Shown here piece after piece: positions 31,569 through 41,269 of a DNA stretch of 64,000 bases. Under the pieces are notes generated by a model. That model did not search any database and had not been told where the DNA came from. It saw nothing but the letters and a program-made list of their open reading frames with translations. The position numbers and the translations under genes are program-made. The stretch comes from an uncultured Alphaproteobacteria bacterium (GTDB taxonomy: Bacteria > Pseudomonadota > Alphaproteobacteria > Caulobacterales > Caulobacteraceae). The first letter of the stretch is position 1; each line of letters begins with the position of its first letter. The stretch is taken from the NCBI GenBank assembly GCA_903909375.1, contig CAIVVM010000036.1, forward strand, positions 241,953 to 305,952. Reading direction: 5' to 3'.

Positions 31569-33209
31569 TCAGGACAAGTCCGTGGGCGGCGTTGCAACAT
31601 CACTCTTGCGGCGCCGGAAGGCCGCACGGGCCTCGGCTGGTGTTACCCCGCCGAACGCGAACAGCAGCACCGGGTAGAGCAAGGCGCCCGCCAGACACAG
31701 CAGCAGGACGGCAATTTCCTTGGCGCCGAGGAACCCCAGGCCTGCCCCTAAGGGCGCCTCCAGAGCTGCTCTGAAATATACGCCGACGGCAAGTGCGAGC
31801 CCAAGCCCGCCGCTGGCCAGCCCGACGCGGATCATCTTGCCCGTCGCGCGCGGCGAGGGCGCCCAGTGTCCATGGGTACGCAGATACGCGACCATCTGGA
31901 TCACGGTGATCCACGAAGCAGCCGATGTAGCCAGAGCGATGCCCTCAAAGCCCAGCGTGAAGAATAACGCGACACCCAGTGCGATGTTCACAGCCACCGA
32001 GAGCAGCGAATAATTCATCGGCGTTCGCGTGTCGCCCCGGGCGAAGAAAGCCGGCTGCAGGATCTTGATCAACACGAAGGCCGGTACCCCCCAACCGAAG
32101 TGGAACAACAGCTTCCCGGCATTGGCGGCATCCTCGCTGGTGAAGGCGCCGCGCGTGAAAAAGCCGTCGGTCAGGTAGACCGGCATACCCATCAGGGCCG
32201 CTGCCGCCGGCAAGCTGAGCGCCAGGCCGAAGACCACGGCCTGATCCATAGCAGCCTGGGTGTCGGTCTGATCCTTCTGCTGGAACGAAGTCGAGAGGCG
32301 GGGGAGCAGAGCCACGCCGATAGCCACGCCCACAAGGCTCAGGGGCAGCTGGTAGAAGCGTTCAGCGATGTTCAGCCAGACGCGCATGCCCGCCACCTGG
32401 CTGGCCAGCATTGCCGAGATGAAAAGGTTGATCTGGGTGGCGCTGGAGGCGATCACGCCAGGGACCATCCGTCGGATCATCGCCTTCATCTCCGGCGTGA
32501 ACTTCAGGTGTCGCGGATGAATGCGAGCGCCGGCGCGGTGGGCGCCCCACCAGCAGAGCCCCGCCTGGCTGACGCCGGCGACCAGCACGCCCCATGACGC
32601 CGCATAGGCTGCCTCAGTCGGATCATGCTGCGGCAGGATGGCGATCAGCATCACCACGTTCAGCAAGGTCGGATAAAGGCCGTAGATGATGAACCGGCCC
32701 CGCGCCTGCAGCGTGCCCGCGAACAGGGCGGCGATCACCATACAGGGCAGGTAGGGCATGGTGATCTGGGTCAGGATCACAGCCAGCTTGAACTTGGCAG
32801 GATCAGCCAGAAACCCGTAGCTGTACGCCATCATCAACCAGGGCATGGCCAGTTGGCAGAGGATCGTCAGCACAATCGTGCCCGCGGCCATTGTGGCCAG
32901 CGCATCCGAGGCGAAACGGTCGGCCTCTTCTTTCCCGTCGGCAGCCAGACGTCTGGCGTAGTCGGGGACGAACGCAGCGGCGAACGCGCCCTCCGCAAAC
33001 ATGCGGCGAAAGAGGTTCGGAAACGCCAGGGCCGTGTAATAGGCATCGGCGGCGATGGTCTGGCTGGCGCCCAGCTTGGCGGTGATCACCAGATCCCGCG
33101 CCAGCCCCATGAACCGGCTGACAAGGGTCAGACCGGAATAGATCGCCGATGAGCGCAGCAGGCCGCCGCGCCTGGGTGGTGGATCAACGGAGGACGGGCT
33201 GTTGGTCAC
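31569..33209 (-). CDS. murJ: Lipid II flippase MurJ
   Basis: SRFMGLARDLVITAKLGAS, NLFRRMFAEGAFAAAFVPDYARRLA; 14-TM-like. Confidence 0.96.
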   Translation of the reverse strand: MTNSPSSVDPPPRRGGLLRSSAIYSGLTLVSRFMGLARDLVITAKLGASQTIAADAYYTALAFPNLFRRMFAEGAFAAAFVPDYARRLAADGKEEADRFASDALATMAAGTIVLTILCQLAMPWLMMAYSYGFLADPAKFKLAVILTQITMPYLPCMVIAALFAGTLQARGRFIIYGLYPTLLNVVMLIAILPQHDPTEAAYAASWGVLVAGVSQAGLCWWGAHRAGARIHPRHLKFTPEMKAMIRRMVPGVIASSATQINLFISAMLASQVAGMRVWLNIAERFYQLPLSLVGVAIGVALLPRLSTSFQQKDQTDTQAAMDQAVVFGLALSLPAAAALMGMPVYLTDGFFTRGAFTSEDAANAGKLLFHFGWGVPAFVLIKILQPAFFARGDTRTPMNYSLLSVAVNIALGVALFFTLGFEGIALATSAASWITVIQMVAYLRTHGHWAPSPRATGKMIRVGLASGGLGLALAVGVYFRAALEAPLGAGLGFLGAKEIAVLLLCLAGALLYPVLLFAFGGVTPAEARAAFRRRKSDVATPPTDLS

Positions 33210-33299
33210 GGGGCCTAGGTCGGCTGCGTCGGGAACGACGTCAACCTAGCGGCTGATGATGCAGATGGCGTGGAGATTTGAAGTGTAGCCAGCTGTCTG

Positions 33300-36119
33300 T
33301 CATCGCGCGCTGCTGGCGCGCGCCTGTTGAAGGTTGGTGCGGCGGGCCCTGGCGCTCTCGACCTCGCCCGCATTGAGATCGGCGAGCAGCGCCGCCTTCA
33401 GCGAATTGCCCTTGCGGGCGTCGGTGATCTTTTCGCCGGACTCGTCGACAACGTAGAAGGCGTCCACCGCCCGCTCGCCATAGCCACCGATGTGGGCCGA
33501 GGTGATCAACAGGCCGGCGTCTGACAGGGTGCGCGCCAGGCTGGCCAACAGGCCGGGTCGGTCGCGCCCGGACGCCTCCACGACTGTGGAGGTCTCCGAA
33601 GCGTCATTGTCCAGCATGACCGCCGGCGTGATGGCGAAGGCCGCGGCGCGGGCCAGGTCCTGGCGACGCGGTTCGCGCCCGTGGGGTTCGCCGCGCGCAG
33701 CGGCGGCAAGCTGATCGGCAAGCCGGGTCAGGCTTCGCGGGTCGACACCCCCGAACGGTGCGCCAGTGATGTCCTGAAGGTAGAACACATCCAGCGCCTG
33801 CTGCTGGCGCGAGGTGAAGACCCGCGCGCCGACGATGTTGGCCCCGGCTGCGGTGATTGCCTCGGCGAGATCCACGAACAGGCGGGGCCGGTCGGCCGCG
33901 GCGACCACCACCTCGGAGGCGTTGAGGTCGGCGCGGACCAGGCCGGCGGCGGCCGCGCCCTTGTCGTCCCGTGCCGCGCGCGACAGGCGGGCGTGAGCCA
34001 ACACCTCGGCGTCGTCAAAGGCGGTGAAGTAGGCGTCCTCCATCGCATCGCCCCAGGGCTCGGCGCTAGCCTCCACCCTGGCCAGGCGGACACGGGCGTC
34101 ATAGGCCGCGTTCTCCTGATAGCGCCTAAGCGCCGCAGCCGCGTCCGAGCCACGTCCGCCCCGAAAGACAGCCTCGGTGGCGGAGTAGAGTTCGCGCAGC
34201 AACTGGCCTTTCCAGCCGTTCCAGACGCCCGGTCCCACGGCGCGGATGTCGGCGACAGTAAGTACCAACAGCAGGCGCAGCCGCTCGGGGGACTGCACGA
34301 TGGCGGCGAAATCCGAAACCGTGCGCGGGTCGGAGATGTCGCGCTTCTGGGCTGTGTCGCTCATCACCAGGTGGTGTTCGACCAGCCAGGCCACCAGCTC
34401 TATCTTGGAGCGTTCCAGCCCCAGGCGTTCGCAGGCCTGACGGGCTGCGCGCGCGCCGGCCACCTCCTGGCCCCCGGCGCCGCCCTTGCCGGTATCGTGC
34501 AGTAGCATGGCCAGGAACAGCGCCTCGCGATCCACGATCAGCGGCATGATCTGCGTGGCCAGCGGATGCTCTTCCGGCATACGTCCCGCCGCGATCTCGG
34601 AGATCACGCCCACGGCCCGCAGGGTGTGCTCGTCTACGGTGTAGGAGTGGTACATATTGAACTGCATCTGCGCGACGATGCGGCCGAATTCGGGCAGGTA
34701 GCGACCGAGCACCCCGGCCTCCGTCATCAGCGTGAGCGTCGTTCGCGGATCGCGGCCGCGGGCCAGAATATCGAGAAACACGCGCGCCGCATGCCGGTCG
34801 CGTCGAACCGCTGACGTAATCAGGGAGATCGCCCGGGACGCGGCGGTGAAGGCATCGGGGTGGAGGTCCAGATTCCGCTGGTCGGCTACCTTGAACAGCC
34901 GCAACAGGTTGGTCGGGTCGGTCTGGAAGATGTCGGGGTCCACGTCGAGGCGGCCACCCACCTCGACGAACCCTGGCTCGGCCAGGGGTTTGCGGGTCAC
35001 CTTGCGGCCCGGGATGAAACGCGAGATGCCGCGCGGCTCCATCTTGACCTGTTCAGACTCCAGCTTGGCCGCAAACACCCGGGTGAGCGCGCCCACGTCC
35101 TTGGCGATCAGGAAGTAGCGGCGCATGAACCGCTCGACCGCCGGCGCATCGCCCCGATCACCATAGCCCATCCGCCGGGCGATCTCCGGCTGCAGATCAA
35201 AAGTCAGCCGCTCCTCCGGACGCCCTGTCGCGAAGTGCAGATGACCACGAACGGCCCAGAGGAAGTCGAAGGCCTGGATGAAGGCCCGCACCTCGCGCCG
35301 CGCGAACATCTCAAGTTGCAGCACCTTTTCAATGGACTGGCCTGGATGCAGGTACTGAGCGATCCAGAAGAGGGTGTTGAGGTCGCGCAGGCCACCCTTG
35401 CCCTCCTTGATGTTGGGCTCGACCATATATCGGCTGGCTCCAGCGCGGGTCTGACGCTCATCGCGCTCCTTCAGCTTGGCGGTGACGAACTCCGCTCCGG
35501 TCCCGCGGACCACCTCGGCCTGGAACCGCTGCATCAGTTCATCGGCAAGCTTCTCGTCACCGGTCAGGCGCCTGGCCTCGAGGATCGAGGTGCGGATGGT
35601 GAAATCCTCCCGGCTGAGCTTGATGCACTCCTCGATGGTCCGCGAGGCATGGCCGACCTTGAAGCCCAGATCCCACAGGGCATAGAGCATGAACTCAATC
35701 ACACTCTCGGCGTGAGCCGTCTGTTTGTAGGGCCGGACAAACAGCAGATCGATGTCGGAGAACGGCGCCAGCGTGCCGCGCCCGTAGCCTCCCACGGCCA
35801 TCAGGGCCAGACGTTCACCCTCGGTGGGATTGCGCGCACGGAACACGTGGACGGTGGTGAAATCCCACAACGCCGAGACCACCTCGTCGGTAACGCCGGA
35901 CAGCAGACTCGCGGTTTCGATCCCGCCAGCGCCGTTCTCCAGGCGCTCCTTGGCGATCATCCGCCCGCGAAACAGGGCGGCCTTCAGAAGGTCCAGCGCG
36001 GCCTTCCGTTGGGCCGGCTCGTCCCCCACACGTTCCAGGGCCGCCGCCGACAACTGACTGCGCAGCCGAACACCATCGACAACGTATTCCAGGCGTGTGG
36101 GGCGAAGGCGTGTGACCAT
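33300..36119 (-). CDS. glnD: [Protein-PII] uridylyltransferase / uridylyl-removing enzyme
   Basis: GGYGRGTLAPFSDIDLLFV nucleotidyltransferase, HD domain LLHDTGKGGAGGQ, two C-terminal ACT domains. Confidence 0.96.
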   Translation of the reverse strand: MVTRLRPTRLEYVVDGVRLRSQLSAAALERVGDEPAQRKAALDLLKAALFRGRMIAKERLENGAGGIETASLLSGVTDEVVSALWDFTTVHVFRARNPTEGERLALMAVGGYGRGTLAPFSDIDLLFVRPYKQTAHAESVIEFMLYALWDLGFKVGHASRTIEECIKLSREDFTIRTSILEARRLTGDEKLADELMQRFQAEVVRGTGAEFVTAKLKERDERQTRAGASRYMVEPNIKEGKGGLRDLNTLFWIAQYLHPGQSIEKVLQLEMFARREVRAFIQAFDFLWAVRGHLHFATGRPEERLTFDLQPEIARRMGYGDRGDAPAVERFMRRYFLIAKDVGALTRVFAAKLESEQVKMEPRGISRFIPGRKVTRKPLAEPGFVEVGGRLDVDPDIFQTDPTNLLRLFKVADQRNLDLHPDAFTAASRAISLITSAVRRDRHAARVFLDILARGRDPRTTLTLMTEAGVLGRYLPEFGRIVAQMQFNMYHSYTVDEHTLRAVGVISEIAAGRMPEEHPLATQIMPLIVDREALFLAMLLHDTGKGGAGGQEVAGARAARQACERLGLERSKIELVAWLVEHHLVMSDTAQKRDISDPRTVSDFAAIVQSPERLRLLLVLTVADIRAVGPGVWNGWKGQLLRELYSATEAVFRGGRGSDAAAALRRYQENAAYDARVRLARVEASAEPWGDAMEDAYFTAFDDAEVLAHARLSRAARDDKGAAAAGLVRADLNASEVVVAAADRPRLFVDLAEAITAAGANIVGARVFTSRQQQALDVFYLQDITGAPFGGVDPRSLTRLADQLAAAARGEPHGREPRRQDLARAAAFAITPAVMLDNDASETSTVVEASGRDRPGLLASLARTLSDAGLLITSAHIGGYGERAVDAFYVVDESGEKITDARKGNSLKAALLADLNAGEVESARARRTNLQQARASSAR

Positions 36120-36199
36120 GACTAGTCAGCTATACAGGATAGTTCGTAACGGGCGCAGGAGGTTCTGGCTGAGCCGAAGCTTGCCAGACTTGGATTTGG

Positions 36200-36218
36200 G
36201 ATATACAATATGTATATC
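36200..36218. promoter_or_regulatory. Palindrome GATATAC-AATAT-GTATATC upstream of vapB (putative VapBC operator)
   Basis: Perfect 7-bp arms with 5-nt spacer immediately upstream of the vapB ATG at 36231. Confidence 0.6.
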
Positions 36219-36230
36219 TCTGAGGCCGCC

Positions 36231-36452
36231 ATGACGCGAACCACTCTCTTCATGTCCAACCGCTCCCAGGCCGTGCGGCTGCCCAAGGACGTGGCCTTTC
36301 CCGAAGACGTTCGCTCGGTCACGATCCTGCGAGATGGGAAACGCCGGGTCCTCGTGCCAACCGAAACGCTGTGGGATGGGTTCTTCGAGGCGTCGGGCGT
36401 CGATCTGGGGGAGCGGGAACAACCGGTGACAGAGGATCGGGACGCGTTCTGA
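36231..36452 (+). CDS. vapB: VapB-type antitoxin (AbrB/SpoVT-like)
   Basis: MTRTTLFMSNRSQAVRLPKDVAFPEDV. Confidence 0.9.
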   Translation: MTRTTLFMSNRSQAVRLPKDVAFPEDVRSVTILRDGKRRVLVPTETLWDGFFEASGVDLGEREQPVTEDRDAF

Positions 36453-36856
36453 TGCTGCGCTACATGCTGGACACCAACCTGTGTATTCGCGTGCTCAGGG
36501 ACCGTCCGGCACAGGCGCGCGAGCGGTTCAATCTCGAGGCGGACGGGCTCTGTATCTCGACCGTCGTGCTGACGGAATTGTTGCATGGCGCCGCAAAGTC
36601 GGCCCGTCCGGCGCATCATCGAAGGGAGGTTGAACGGTTCGCAAGTCGCCTTGAGGTCCTGGCGTTCGACGTTGCGGCTGCCGACCACGCGGCCGATATC
36701 CGGGCCGCGCTGGAGCGAAAGGGGCAGCCCATCGGCGGCTATGACCTACTGATCGCCGGCCACGCGCGCAGCAGAGGTCTGGTCATCGTCACCGGAAATC
36801 TTGCGGAGTTCGGTCGCGTCGACGGCCTGCGATGCGAGGACTGGCTGACGGATTGA
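36452..36856 (+). CDS. vapC: VapC PIN-domain toxin
   Basis: MLRYMLDTNLCIRVLRDRP, TVVLTELLHGAAKS, GGYDLLIAGHARSRGLVIVTGNLAEF; TGATG overlap with vapB. Confidence 0.93.
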   Translation: MLRYMLDTNLCIRVLRDRPAQARERFNLEADGLCISTVVLTELLHGAAKSARPAHHRREVERFASRLEVLAFDVAAADHAADIRAALERKGQPIGGYDLLIAGHARSRGLVIVTGNLAEFGRVDGLRCEDWLTD

Positions 36857-36976
36857 GGCTTTGCTGTCATCCACCTGCGGCGAGCACCTCGGAAAGTCGC
36901 GCCGTGCCGTCCTAGAGCGCCCATCCGCCCGGACGCGGGAGAATGATGACGCCGTCGACGTCGACCATCAGGGCTC

Positions 36977-39661
36977 TCAAGCCAACAGGCCCTTCAGCCG
37001 ATAGAGCGCGTCCATTGCCTCCCGGGGGCTCATGCCGTCGGGGTCGAGTACCTGCAGCGCTTCCTCTACCTTGCTGGGACCATAGCGGGTCTCGGGTTCC
37101 GCGACGGCCGCAAACAAGGGAAGGTCGTCGAGATTGGCGGGACCTGAGGCTTCCTTCTCAAGACGTTCCAGCACCTGTCTGGCGCGCGTCACCACCCCGG
37201 GCGGCACACCGGCCAGTTTCGCCACCTGCACGCCATAGCTCCGATCCGCAGCGCCCGGGCCGGCCTCGTGCAGGAAGATCAGGTCGCCGTTCCACTCCTT
37301 GGCCCGCAGGCTGAGGTTTGAAACATGCGCCAGCCGGCCCTCCAGCACAGCCAGTTCGTGATAGTGCGTCGCGAACAGGGCCCGGCACCGGTTGGTCTCG
37401 TGCAGCGCCTCGGCGCAGGCCCAGGCGATGGCCAGGCCGTCGTAGGTGGCGGTGCCGCGGCCAATTTCGTCCAGGATCACCAGGCTGCGCGGGGTGGCCT
37501 GGGTCAGGATGGCAGCGGTCTCGACCATCTCCATCATGAAGGTCGAGCGGCCCCGGGCCAGATCATCACCCGCGCCGACGCGGCTGAACAGCCGGTCGAC
37601 CACGCCCAGGCGAAAGCGTTTGGCAGGCACGAAACAGCCGGACTGGGCCAGCACGGCCAGCAGCGCATTCTGCCGCAGGAAGGTGGACTTGCCGGCCATG
37701 TTCGGGCCGGTAACGATGGAGAGGCGAGGTCCGACGATGCCCGCGCCGTCCAGCCGGCAATCGTTGGGCGTGAACGCATCGCCCGCCCTTCGCACCGCAG
37801 CCTCGACCACCGGATGGCGGGCCGCCTCGGCCTCGAAGGCGGTGGAACGATCCAGGATCGGGCGGGTCGCGCCGACGTCGTCAGCCCATTCGGCCAGGGC
37901 CGCGCCGACATCGAGCGTGGCGGCGGCCTGCGCTGCGCCCAGAACATCGCGGGCGACCTCGGTCGCCGCCGATCGCCAGGCTTCGAAGGTCTCGAGTTCG
38001 ATGGCCAGCGCCCGCTCGGCGGCCTGGGCGATCTTCGCGTCGAGTTCAGCGAGTTCGACCGTGGTGAAACGGACCTGGTTGGCCAGCGTCTGGCGATGGA
38101 TGAAGGTCGCATTCAGCGGCGCAGTCATCAGCGGCTCCGCCGCCCTGGCTGTGGTCTCGACGAAATAGCCCAGAACGGCATTATGGCGGATCTTGAGGGA
38201 AACGCCGCTCTCGCCCGCCAGTTGCGCTTCGAGCGCGGTAATCACACGACGGCTGTCGTCGCGAAGTGCACGGGCCTGGTCCAGCTCGGGCCGGACGCCG
38301 GGCGCGACAAACCCCCCGTCCCGGGTCAGGGCCGGAAGATCCGCACCCAGACCGGTAACCAACAGGTCCCGGAAGGCCGCGAGTTGGGAAAGAAGGTTGA
38401 GGTCAAGCGCCGTGACCGCGGCGGCGATCTCGGCGGGCGGCTCGACCAGGGGCTCGCGCGCATCGGCGAACAGGCCGCAGACCGCCTCACCGATCCCCAG
38501 GCCGTCGCGCAGCGCACCGAGGTCACGGGGACCACCCCGGCCCAGCGCCAGTCGGGAGAGGCCGCGGGCCATGTCCGGCATGGCCCGGAGGGTCTCGCGC
38601 AGGCGCTGACGCTGGGGTCGCCGTTCGCAGAACCAGGCGACGGAATCCAGTCGCACATCAATCGCAGCAGGATCCAGCAAGGGCCGCGCAAGGCGCGTGC
38701 TCAACAGCCGTGCGCCCGGCGATGTAACCGTTCGGTCAATGGCCGCCGCCAACGAGCCTTCGCGGGCGCCGGAGGTGGCGCGCTCGATCTCCAGGCTGAT
38801 CCGGGTGGCCGGGTCGATCGTCATCACATCGGCCTCGCCCGCTCGACGCGGAGCCGACAGGACCGGGACACGGCCAGCCTGGGTGGTCTCCAGGTGTGCT
38901 GCGATCAGACCCAGAGCCGAGATCTCGGCGCCCGACAAGGGGCCGAAGCCGTCGAGAGTGTCGACGCCGTAAAGCCGCTTCAGCCGCGCCTCGGAGGCCC
39001 CCGGCTCGGCCAGCGCGCTGGGCATGGGTTGCACGAATCCACCCGCCGCCTTCAGGGCCTCGGAGACGGCGGCGTCCGCGAACAACCGGTCCGGAACCAG
39101 GATCTCGGACGGTCCCAGCGCCGCCAGCGCCGAGGCAAGCCCCCCCACCGTGATCGCGAAACACTCTACCTCGCCCGTGGAAAGCTCGACGCTGGCTACC
39201 GCCGCCGAACCCGCCCGGAACGAGACGGCAGCCAGCCGGTTTGCGCCGCGAGCATCCAGAAGGCCATCCTCGGTCAGGGTTCCCGGCGTCACGACCCGCA
39301 CGACATCGCGACGCACAACGGCCTTGGAGCCGCCCCGCCGTTTTGCGGTCTCCGCATCCTCGAGCTGATCGCAGACCGCCACCTTGAAGCCCGCCCGGAT
39401 CAGCTTGGCGAGGTAGGCTTCCATGGCGTGGGCCGGCACGCCGGCCATGGGGATCGGTGATCCGCCATGCTGGCCGCGCGCGGTCAGGGTGATCCCCAGG
39501 GTTGCGGCGGCCTTCTGGGCGTCTTCGAAGAACAGCTCGTAGAAATCGCCCATGCGGAAGAATACGAGCGCGTCCGGCTGGCTGGCCTTGGCCTGGAAAT
39601 ACTGGGCCATCACCGGGGTGGCGCCGGCGGCGTCTGGCGAAGGGGGGGTCTGGGCGTTCAT
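36977..39661 (-). CDS. mutS: DNA mismatch repair protein MutS
   Basis: DALVFFRMGDFYELFFEDA, VTGPNMAGKSTFLRQNALLAVLAQ; start MNAQTPPSP at 39661. Confidence 0.97.
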   Translation of the reverse strand: MNAQTPPSPDAAGATPVMAQYFQAKASQPDALVFFRMGDFYELFFEDAQKAAATLGITLTARGQHGGSPIPMAGVPAHAMEAYLAKLIRAGFKVAVCDQLEDAETAKRRGGSKAVVRRDVVRVVTPGTLTEDGLLDARGANRLAAVSFRAGSAAVASVELSTGEVECFAITVGGLASALAALGPSEILVPDRLFADAAVSEALKAAGGFVQPMPSALAEPGASEARLKRLYGVDTLDGFGPLSGAEISALGLIAAHLETTQAGRVPVLSAPRRAGEADVMTIDPATRISLEIERATSGAREGSLAAAIDRTVTSPGARLLSTRLARPLLDPAAIDVRLDSVAWFCERRPQRQRLRETLRAMPDMARGLSRLALGRGGPRDLGALRDGLGIGEAVCGLFADAREPLVEPPAEIAAAVTALDLNLLSQLAAFRDLLVTGLGADLPALTRDGGFVAPGVRPELDQARALRDDSRRVITALEAQLAGESGVSLKIRHNAVLGYFVETTARAAEPLMTAPLNATFIHRQTLANQVRFTTVELAELDAKIAQAAERALAIELETFEAWRSAATEVARDVLGAAQAAATLDVGAALAEWADDVGATRPILDRSTAFEAEAARHPVVEAAVRRAGDAFTPNDCRLDGAGIVGPRLSIVTGPNMAGKSTFLRQNALLAVLAQSGCFVPAKRFRLGVVDRLFSRVGAGDDLARGRSTFMMEMVETAAILTQATPRSLVILDEIGRGTATYDGLAIAWACAEALHETNRCRALFATHYHELAVLEGRLAHVSNLSLRAKEWNGDLIFLHEAGPGAADRSYGVQVAKLAGVPPGVVTRARQVLERLEKEASGPANLDDLPLFAAVAEPETRYGPSKVEEALQVLDPDGMSPREAMDALYRLKGLLA

Positions 39662-39789
39662 GAACAGGCCGACGCTAGAGGATGACGTCGCGACCCGCAC
39701 CCCTTGAACCATCCCTGTCGAACGCCAAGCTGTGGATGGATGCCCGGCGAACCCAACGATACACGATTTCTGACTGTTCCGGCGGGGCC

Positions 39790-40737
39790 TCAGGCGGCGA
39801 CGGAGTTGACCGAGGTCAGGGACACGAACACGTCCTCCAGATCAGGGTCTTCCGTGGAGATATCCTTGATGTGTAGCCCGGCGGCGCGGACAGCGGCCAG
39901 GACCTGCTCCACGCTGGACTGGCCCGTGCGGTAGGTCACCGAGAAGCCGCCGGACTTCAGCAGTTTGGTCTCGAAGCCCGCCAGAGCCGGTGCGGCCGCC
40001 AAGGGTTGATCGGGGGTGACCAGCACCATGCGGGTGTCCATCCGCTGGAGCAACGTCGCGGTGGGTTCGCTGACTACGACCTGGCCCCTGTTGACGATCG
40101 CGATCTGGTCGCAAAGCTCCTGGGCCTCTTCCAGATAGTGGGTAGTGAGCACGATCGTCACACCCTTGCGATTCAGTTCCAGCACATAGTTCCAGAGCTG
40201 TTTGCGTAGCTCGACATCCACCCCAGCAGTGGGTTCATCCAGGATCAGCACTGGCGGATTGTGCACCATGGCCTTGGCCACCATCAGCCGGCGCTTCATG
40301 CCGCCCGAAAGCTGCCGCACATAGGCGTTGGCCTTGTCGGACAAACCCAGGGCGGCCAGCAGTTCATCGGTCCGCCGCTCGGACTTCGGCACGGCGTACA
40401 TGCCGGCCGCGACCTCCATGGACTCCTTGGGCGTGAAGAACGGGTCGGCGGCGATCTCCTGCGGCACCACCCCGATGGCGGCGCGTGCATCGCGCGGACG
40501 GCGATCGATATCGCGGCCCCAGATCAGGACCTCGCCGGATGTCTTCTGGCAAAGACCGGCCAGGATGTTGATGAAGGTCGACTTGCCCGCGCCGTTCGGT
40601 CCCAGCAGTCCGAAGATCGAGCCGCGGGGAATGGCCAGATCGATGCCTTTAAGGGCCTGCATCTCCGGCGTCGTCTTGGTTGCCGCATAGGTCTTGGTCA
40701 GGCCTCGGGCCTCGATGGCGTAATCCGGAAGGTCCAT
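39790..40737 (-). CDS. ABC-2 type transporter ATP-binding protein (NodI/DrrA type)
   Basis: [58 protein letters not shown]. Confidence 0.93.
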   Translation of the reverse strand: MDLPDYAIEARGLTKTYAATKTTPEMQALKGIDLAIPRGSIFGLLGPNGAGKSTFINILAGLCQKTSGEVLIWGRDIDRRPRDARAAIGVVPQEIAADPFFTPKESMEVAAGMYAVPKSERRTDELLAALGLSDKANAYVRQLSGGMKRRLMVAKAMVHNPPVLILDEPTAGVDVELRKQLWNYVLELNRKGVTIVLTTHYLEEAQELCDQIAIVNRGQVVVSEPTATLLQRMDTRMVLVTPDQPLAAAPALAGFETKLLKSGGFSVTYRTGQSSVEQVLAAVRAAGLHIKDISTEDPDLEDVFVSLTSVNSVAA

Positions 40738-40844
40738 GGGCGTCCTGAACTTGGGCCTGGTGCGTTGACGACGAAAGCCGCTGTCGCATACCTAGAGGTC
40801 AGCCTGCGCCGCGCCAAGCGGTTGGCTCGCAAGGTACGAAGATC

Positions 40845-41114
40845 ATGGCCCGCAAAGCTGCTGCAAAACCCTCGGCGCCCGCCCAGCCGGCCACATCGGT
40901 CCTCGGGCCTGCGCCTGAGGTGATCGCCGTCCACAGCCACCGGATCGCCTGCGATGGCGGTGGTGGCGCGCTGGGCCATCCGCGCGTTTGGCTGGAGATG
41001 GGCGAAGGAGCCTACGTGGAGTGCCCCTATTGCGATCGCCGTTTCGTGCCGGCGACCAGCGCGGACCATGGCCAGACAGCGCCGGGCGTCTACGAAGGCT
41101 CTGGCGGGCACTGA
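40845..41114 (+). CDS. CHCC-type zinc-finger domain protein
   Basis: HRIACDGGGGALGHPRVWLEMGEGAYVECPYCDRRF. Confidence 0.88.
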   Translation: MARKAAAKPSAPAQPATSVLGPAPEVIAVHSHRIACDGGGGALGHPRVWLEMGEGAYVECPYCDRRFVPATSADHGQTAPGVYEGSGGH

Positions 41115-41269
41115 GCCAATAGGTCTGCAACGGGCGGTGAATCCGTCGCGTCAGGGCCAGGGGCGCGTAAGCCGGATTGTCTGAGGCTCGACGCTGAAGT
41201 GGGAAGAGTTGGCGGAGCCGGCCGGGCAGTCTAGCGCGTGTCCTCGGTCAGATACGCGTCATCCGCACC

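Noticed and set aside
34860-36125. 421-aa plus-strand ORF
   Set aside because: Antisense to glnD; artefact composition.
36122-36688. 188-aa minus-strand ORF opposite vapBC
   Set aside because: Shadow ORF; the plus strand encodes recognisable VapB and VapC with overlapping start/stop.
37325-39460. 711-aa plus-strand ORF
   Set aside because: Fully antisense to mutS; no domain signatures. Typical of GC-rich coding DNA.
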